Positions 6,226 to 9,024 of a DNA stretch of 9,024 nt are shown here, piece by piece. Source of the stretch: Terriglobia bacterium. GTDB lineage: Bacteria > Acidobacteriota > Terriglobia > UBA7540. Location: assembly GCA_030040455.1 (NCBI GenBank), contig JASHTR010000076.1, forward strand, positions 1 to 9,024, in the 5' to 3' direction. The translations under genes were made by a program, and so were the position numbers. Below the pieces are notes generated by a model. The model searched no databases. It saw only the letters and a program-made list of their open reading frames with translations, and was not told where the DNA came from. The number at the start of each line of letters is the position of its first letter. Position 1 is the first letter of the stretch.

Positions 6226-8871
6226 GTGAGCGGCAGGATTCGCATCAATGATTTGGCGCGTGAGCTGGAGGTGAAGAGCAAGTCGGTTCTGGACTATCTG
6301 CACGAGCTGGGGCTTACGGATAAAAAGTCGCATTCGAGCGCGGTTGACGATAGTGTGGCGGCGAAAGTCCGCGATCACTTCCTCCACGTTGCAGGTGAAG
6401 AGAAGCCTTCCGCGCCGAAGGAGCATCCGTCGCCGGGGGCGGCCGTGGCCCCTGCCCCTACTCCTCTTCCCAAACCCGTCCACCACTTCGAGTCTGTTCC
6501 ACTAGGGCGGACCATTGCCCAAATCAAGGCGGATGCCAGAAAAGCCATCACGCCTCCGGCGAGGCCCGCAGCCGCAATCCAGCCGCCAAGGCCTTCAGAA
6601 GGGGCAAGCCATCCGGTTGCCGGCGCACCGGTACAACCTCCTCCTCCTCGCCCATCCATGGGAACCCCGGTCGTCGCGTCTGCCACCGGGGTGCGTCCGT
6701 ACGTGGCCGGACGCCCCAGCTCGGTAGCCACAAGCCTGAAACCGGCGATCGCAAGGCCCGAATCTCCGCTTCCCTCGAAGCCGGGGGCACCGCCGATTGC
6801 GGCAAAGTCAGTGAAGGGCCTGCCCTCCTCCAAAAGACCGGCCTCGAATCAGCCTATTTACCCTGGCGTGGGACGCGTGCGTCCCGCGCCGCCCAGGCCG
6901 CTTCCTCCGCGTCGTCCCGGCGAGCACCGGCCAATGCACCCCACGTCTACGCGCTCTCCGGTAGCTCCGGGCTTTCGCCCAGAGTCGCTTCCAACCGTCC
7001 GACCCTCTGCGCCACGCTTGCCTTCCCCGCTGGCTCGTTCCACAACAGCCGTTGGGCGGCCTCAACCGGGCGCTTTGACCCCCAGGCCTGCCGTTCCCGA
7101 ACCCGTCGCGATCACCAGAAAGATCGTGATTACCGAAGGCGTCACCATTAAGGAGCTCTCAGAAAAGCTTGAAGTCCGCGCCAAGGACGTGATCAAGCGG
7201 CTTCTTGAAAAGGGGATCTTCTCAACGATTAATCAGACGCTGGACAGCCAAACCGCACAGGATGTTTCTCGCGACTTTGGCGCTGAAGCTTCGGTGATCA
7301 GTTTTGAAGAGGAAGTGGTGCAGGAGGTGGCGGAAGCCGACAAGCCGGAAGACCTCCAAGCCCGTCCTCCCGTGGTTACGGTGATGGGGCACGTCGATCA
7401 CGGCAAGACCTCTCTTCTCGATGCCATCCGCGAAAGCAACGTCACCGCGCGAGAGGCCGGAGGCATCACGCAGCACATCGGGGCTTATCACGTCAACGTC
7501 AATAACCGCAAGGTGGTCTTCCTGGATACTCCGGGGCACGAAGCTTTCACGCTGATGCGCGCGCGCGGGGCCAAAGTGACCGACGTCGTGGTGCTGGTGG
7601 TTGCGGCCGATGACGGGGTCATGCCCCAGACGATTGAAGCCATTAATCATGCTCGTGCCGCTAAAGTGCCGATTGTGGTTGCCATCAACAAGATGGACAA
7701 ACCGGAAGCCAACCCGGAGAGAGTGAAGAAGCAACTTGCGGACTTGAACCTGATGCCGGAAGAGTGGGGCGGCGACACGGTGACCGTGGAAGTCTCGGCC
7801 CGACAGAAGAAAAATCTGGAACTACTGCTGGAAATGATCCTGCTGGTGGCTGACCTGCAAGGACTCAAAGCCAATCCGAACCGCCCGGCCTCCGGCACCG
7901 TGCTCGAGGCAAAGCTGGATCGTGGACGCGGACCCGTGGCCACGGTCCTGGTAGAGAACGGGACGCTCAAAGCCGGCGACACCTTCCTTGTCGGCTCCAT
8001 CTACGGCAAAGTCCGCGCGATGCTGGACGACCGCGGCCAGCCGGTCCAGGAAGTCCCGCCCGCAACCCCGGTTGAGGTGCTTGGACTGGAAGACGTCCCC
8101 CAGGCGGGCGACCGGCTGCAAGCCATCGAGGACACGAGCAAGGCCCGGCAGATTGCCGTCCACCGTCAAGCCAAGGCGCGCGAGGCAGCGCTGGCCAAGA
8201 GCGCGCGCCTCACCCTCGACCAGTTGCATCAGCAGCTTGCCGCCGGCGATGTGAAAGATCTGCCGCTGATCATCAAGGGGGACGTGCAAGGCTCGGTTGA
8301 GGTGCTTTCCGATACGCTCGCCAAGCTCAGCGATGACCGGGTTAAAGTGAAGGTGATTCATGCCGGCGTGGGAGCCATCACGGAAACCGACGTCCTGCTG
8401 GCCACCGCTTCGAACGCTGTCATCATTGGCTTCAACGTGCGGCCCGAGCGCAAAGCTTCAGAGCTTGCATCGCTGGAAAAAGTGGATATCCGCCTGCACA
8501 CCATCATCTACGAGCTGGTGGATGAAATCCGCAAAGCCAAAGTCGGGTTGCTTGAAGTGAAATACAAGGAGGTTGCGCTGGGCCGCGTCGAGGTGCGTGA
8601 AACCTTCCGCATTTCAAAGGTAGGGATGGTGGCAGGCTGCTATGTGCTCGATGGCAGGCTCACGCGCGATGCAAAGATTCGTTTGCTGCGCGACAACGTG
8701 GTGGTCTACGAGGGGCGCATCCGTTCCCTACGGCGCTTCAAAGAGGATGTCGCGGAAGTGCGGGCCGGCATGGAATGCGGCATTGCGCTGGAGAATTTTA
8801 ACGACGTGAAGGCCAACGACGTCATGGAAGCCTTCGTCACCGAGCGGGTGGCGGAAGAGGCCATCGCGTAA
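6226..8871 (+). CDS. infB: Translation initiation factor IF-2
   Basis: IF2 is the GTPase that places fMet-tRNA on the 30S subunit and promotes 50S joining. The 881-residue protein has an IF2_N domain at about 3-52 ([13 protein letters not shown]), then a linker at about 60-295 with roughly 60 prolines. A second IF2_N-like unit covers about 298-350 ([20 protein letters not shown]). The G domain has G1 GHVDHGKT at 388-395, G2 GGITQHIGA at 412-420, G3 DTPGH at 434-438, G4 NKMD at 488-491 and G5 SA at 524-525, all intact. A beta-barrel domain II (about 550-650), domain III (about 665-770) and the fMet-tRNA-binding C-terminal domain (about 775-875) follow. GTG 6226 was chosen because GGAGG lies 9 bases upstream and IF2_N begins at once. 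Internal starts giving shorter IF2 forms, as in E. coli, cannot be excluded. Confidence 0.98.
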   Translation: MSGRIRINDLARELEVKSKSVLDYLHELGLTDKKSHSSAVDDSVAAKVRDHFLHVAGEEKPSAPKEHPSPGAAVAPAPTPLPKPVHHFESVPLGRTIAQIKADARKAITPPARPAAAIQPPRPSEGASHPVAGAPVQPPPPRPSMGTPVVASATGVRPYVAGRPSSVATSLKPAIARPESPLPSKPGAPPIAAKSVKGLPSSKRPASNQPIYPGVGRVRPAPPRPLPPRRPGEHRPMHPTSTRSPVAPGFRPESLPTVRPSAPRLPSPLARSTTAVGRPQPGALTPRPAVPEPVAITRKIVITEGVTIKELSEKLEVRAKDVIKRLLEKGIFSTINQTLDSQTAQDVSRDFGAEASVISFEEEVVQEVAEADKPEDLQARPPVVTVMGHVDHGKTSLLDAIRESNVTAREAGGITQHIGAYHVNVNNRKVVFLDTPGHEAFTLMRARGAKVTDVVVLVVAADDGVMPQTIEAINHARAAKVPIVVAINKMDKPEANPERVKKQLADLNLMPEEWGGDTVTVEVSARQKKNLELLLEMILLVADLQGLKANPNRPASGTVLEAKLDRGRGPVATVLVENGTLKAGDTFLVGSIYGKVRAMLDDRGQPVQEVPPATPVEVLGLEDVPQAGDRLQAIEDTSKARQIAVHRQAKAREAALAKSARLTLDQLHQQLAAGDVKDLPLIIKGDVQGSVEVLSDTLAKLSDDRVKVKVIHAGVGAITETDVLLATASNAVIIGFNVRPERKASELASLEKVDIRLHTIIYELVDEIRKAKVGLLEVKYKEVALGRVEVRETFRISKVGMVAGCYVLDGRLTRDAKIRLLRDNVVVYEGRIRSLRRFKEDVAEVRAGMECGIALENFNDVKANDVMEAFVTERVAEEAIA

Positions 8872-8883
8872 AAGCAGAAGACG

Positions 8884-8954
8884 AGAGACGAACCGCGCCT
8901 ATTGACCTCTCTGCCATCACCCGCCCATCGCGCTGGGTGGGTCTTCGCGTCTCT
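8884..8954 (+). repeat. Nested inverted repeat between infB and the DUF503 gene
   Basis: AGAGACG (8884-8890) pairs perfectly with CGTCTCT (8948-8954). Inside, ACCCGCCCA (8919-8927) pairs with TGGGTGGGT (8934-8942, one G-U pair) around the loop TCGCGC. No T-run follows, so this is unlikely to be an intrinsic terminator. It ends 10 bases before the next start codon and could protect mRNA ends or affect translation of the next gene. Confidence 0.5.
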
Positions 8955-8964
8955 ATCAATAACC

Positions 8965-9024
8965 ATGCCGGTGGGACTGCTGACGCTCGAAATCCAACTT
9001 CCGTACGTTCATTCCCTCAAGGAA
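8965..9024 (+). CDS. DUF503 (YlxP-like) protein, N-terminal 20 codons only
   Basis: The first residues, MPVGLLTLEIQLP followed by HSLKE, match the start of DUF503 proteins, small cytoplasmic proteins of about 90-100 residues whose N-terminus typically reads VGVLxLxLxLPxxHSLKxKR. The family has no firmly established biochemical role. Its genes commonly sit between infB and rbfA, as expected here, and this context supports the call. ATG 8965 places the conserved VGLLTLE motif at the usual distance from the start. No clear Shine-Dalgarno sequence is visible upstream; a hairpin ends 10 bases before the start. The gene runs off the right edge, so its length and integrity are unknown. Confidence 0.85.
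   Translation, partial: MPVGLLTLEIQLPYVHSLKE

Overview
This window reads as a piece of a GC-rich bacterial chromosome in which an accessory RHS/YD-repeat gene sits directly upstream of the conserved translation/transcription operon rimP-nusA-infB-DUF503. All genes are on the + strand. The gene order, GTG starts on nusA and infB, a NusA with tandem helix-hairpin-helix motifs plus an acidic tail, and a large RHS gene would suit a soil-type Acidobacteriota or a similar deep-branching Gram-negative. This placement is an inference from style, not proven by any marker in the window.

Layout. (1) Positions 2-3331: the 3' part of a very long RHS-repeat protein whose start lies off the left edge. It has about twenty YD repeats, the RHS-associated core with two DPxG motifs, and a short C-terminal tip. 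(2) Positions 3332-3784: no intact gene. A shifted reading frame continues from the RHS tip to 3683 with one internal stop, suggesting a decayed C-terminal tip. The same stretch holds two abutting inverted repeats of about 80 bp each (3413-3491 and 3490-3569). (3) Positions 3785-3972: a sigma70-like promoter, then almost at once a textbook intrinsic-terminator hairpin, then the rimP leader. (4) rimP (3973-4425) and nusA (4506-5999), with the nusA Shine-Dalgarno sequence inside a predicted hairpin. (5) Positions 6000-6225: a leader with a good promoter overlapping the nusA stop codon, a 13-bp hairpin nested in an outer stem, competing pairings and a possible pseudoknot. (6) infB (6226-8871), encoding IF2 with an unusually proline-rich linker. 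(7) A nested hairpin, then the first 20 codons of a DUF503/YlxP-like gene running off the right edge.

How the genes fit together. RimP assists 30S maturation, NusA controls RNA polymerase pausing, termination and antitermination, and IF2 brings initiator tRNA to the 30S subunit. DUF503 genes commonly follow infB and precede rbfA. This is the widely conserved nusA-infB operon, here without the small ylxR and ylxQ genes that often lie between nusA and infB. The parts least explained by known annotation are the RNA-like structures before rimP, nusA and infB, and the paired inverted repeats after the RHS gene. No CRISPR array, tRNA, rRNA, insertion sequence or recognisable defence system is visible.
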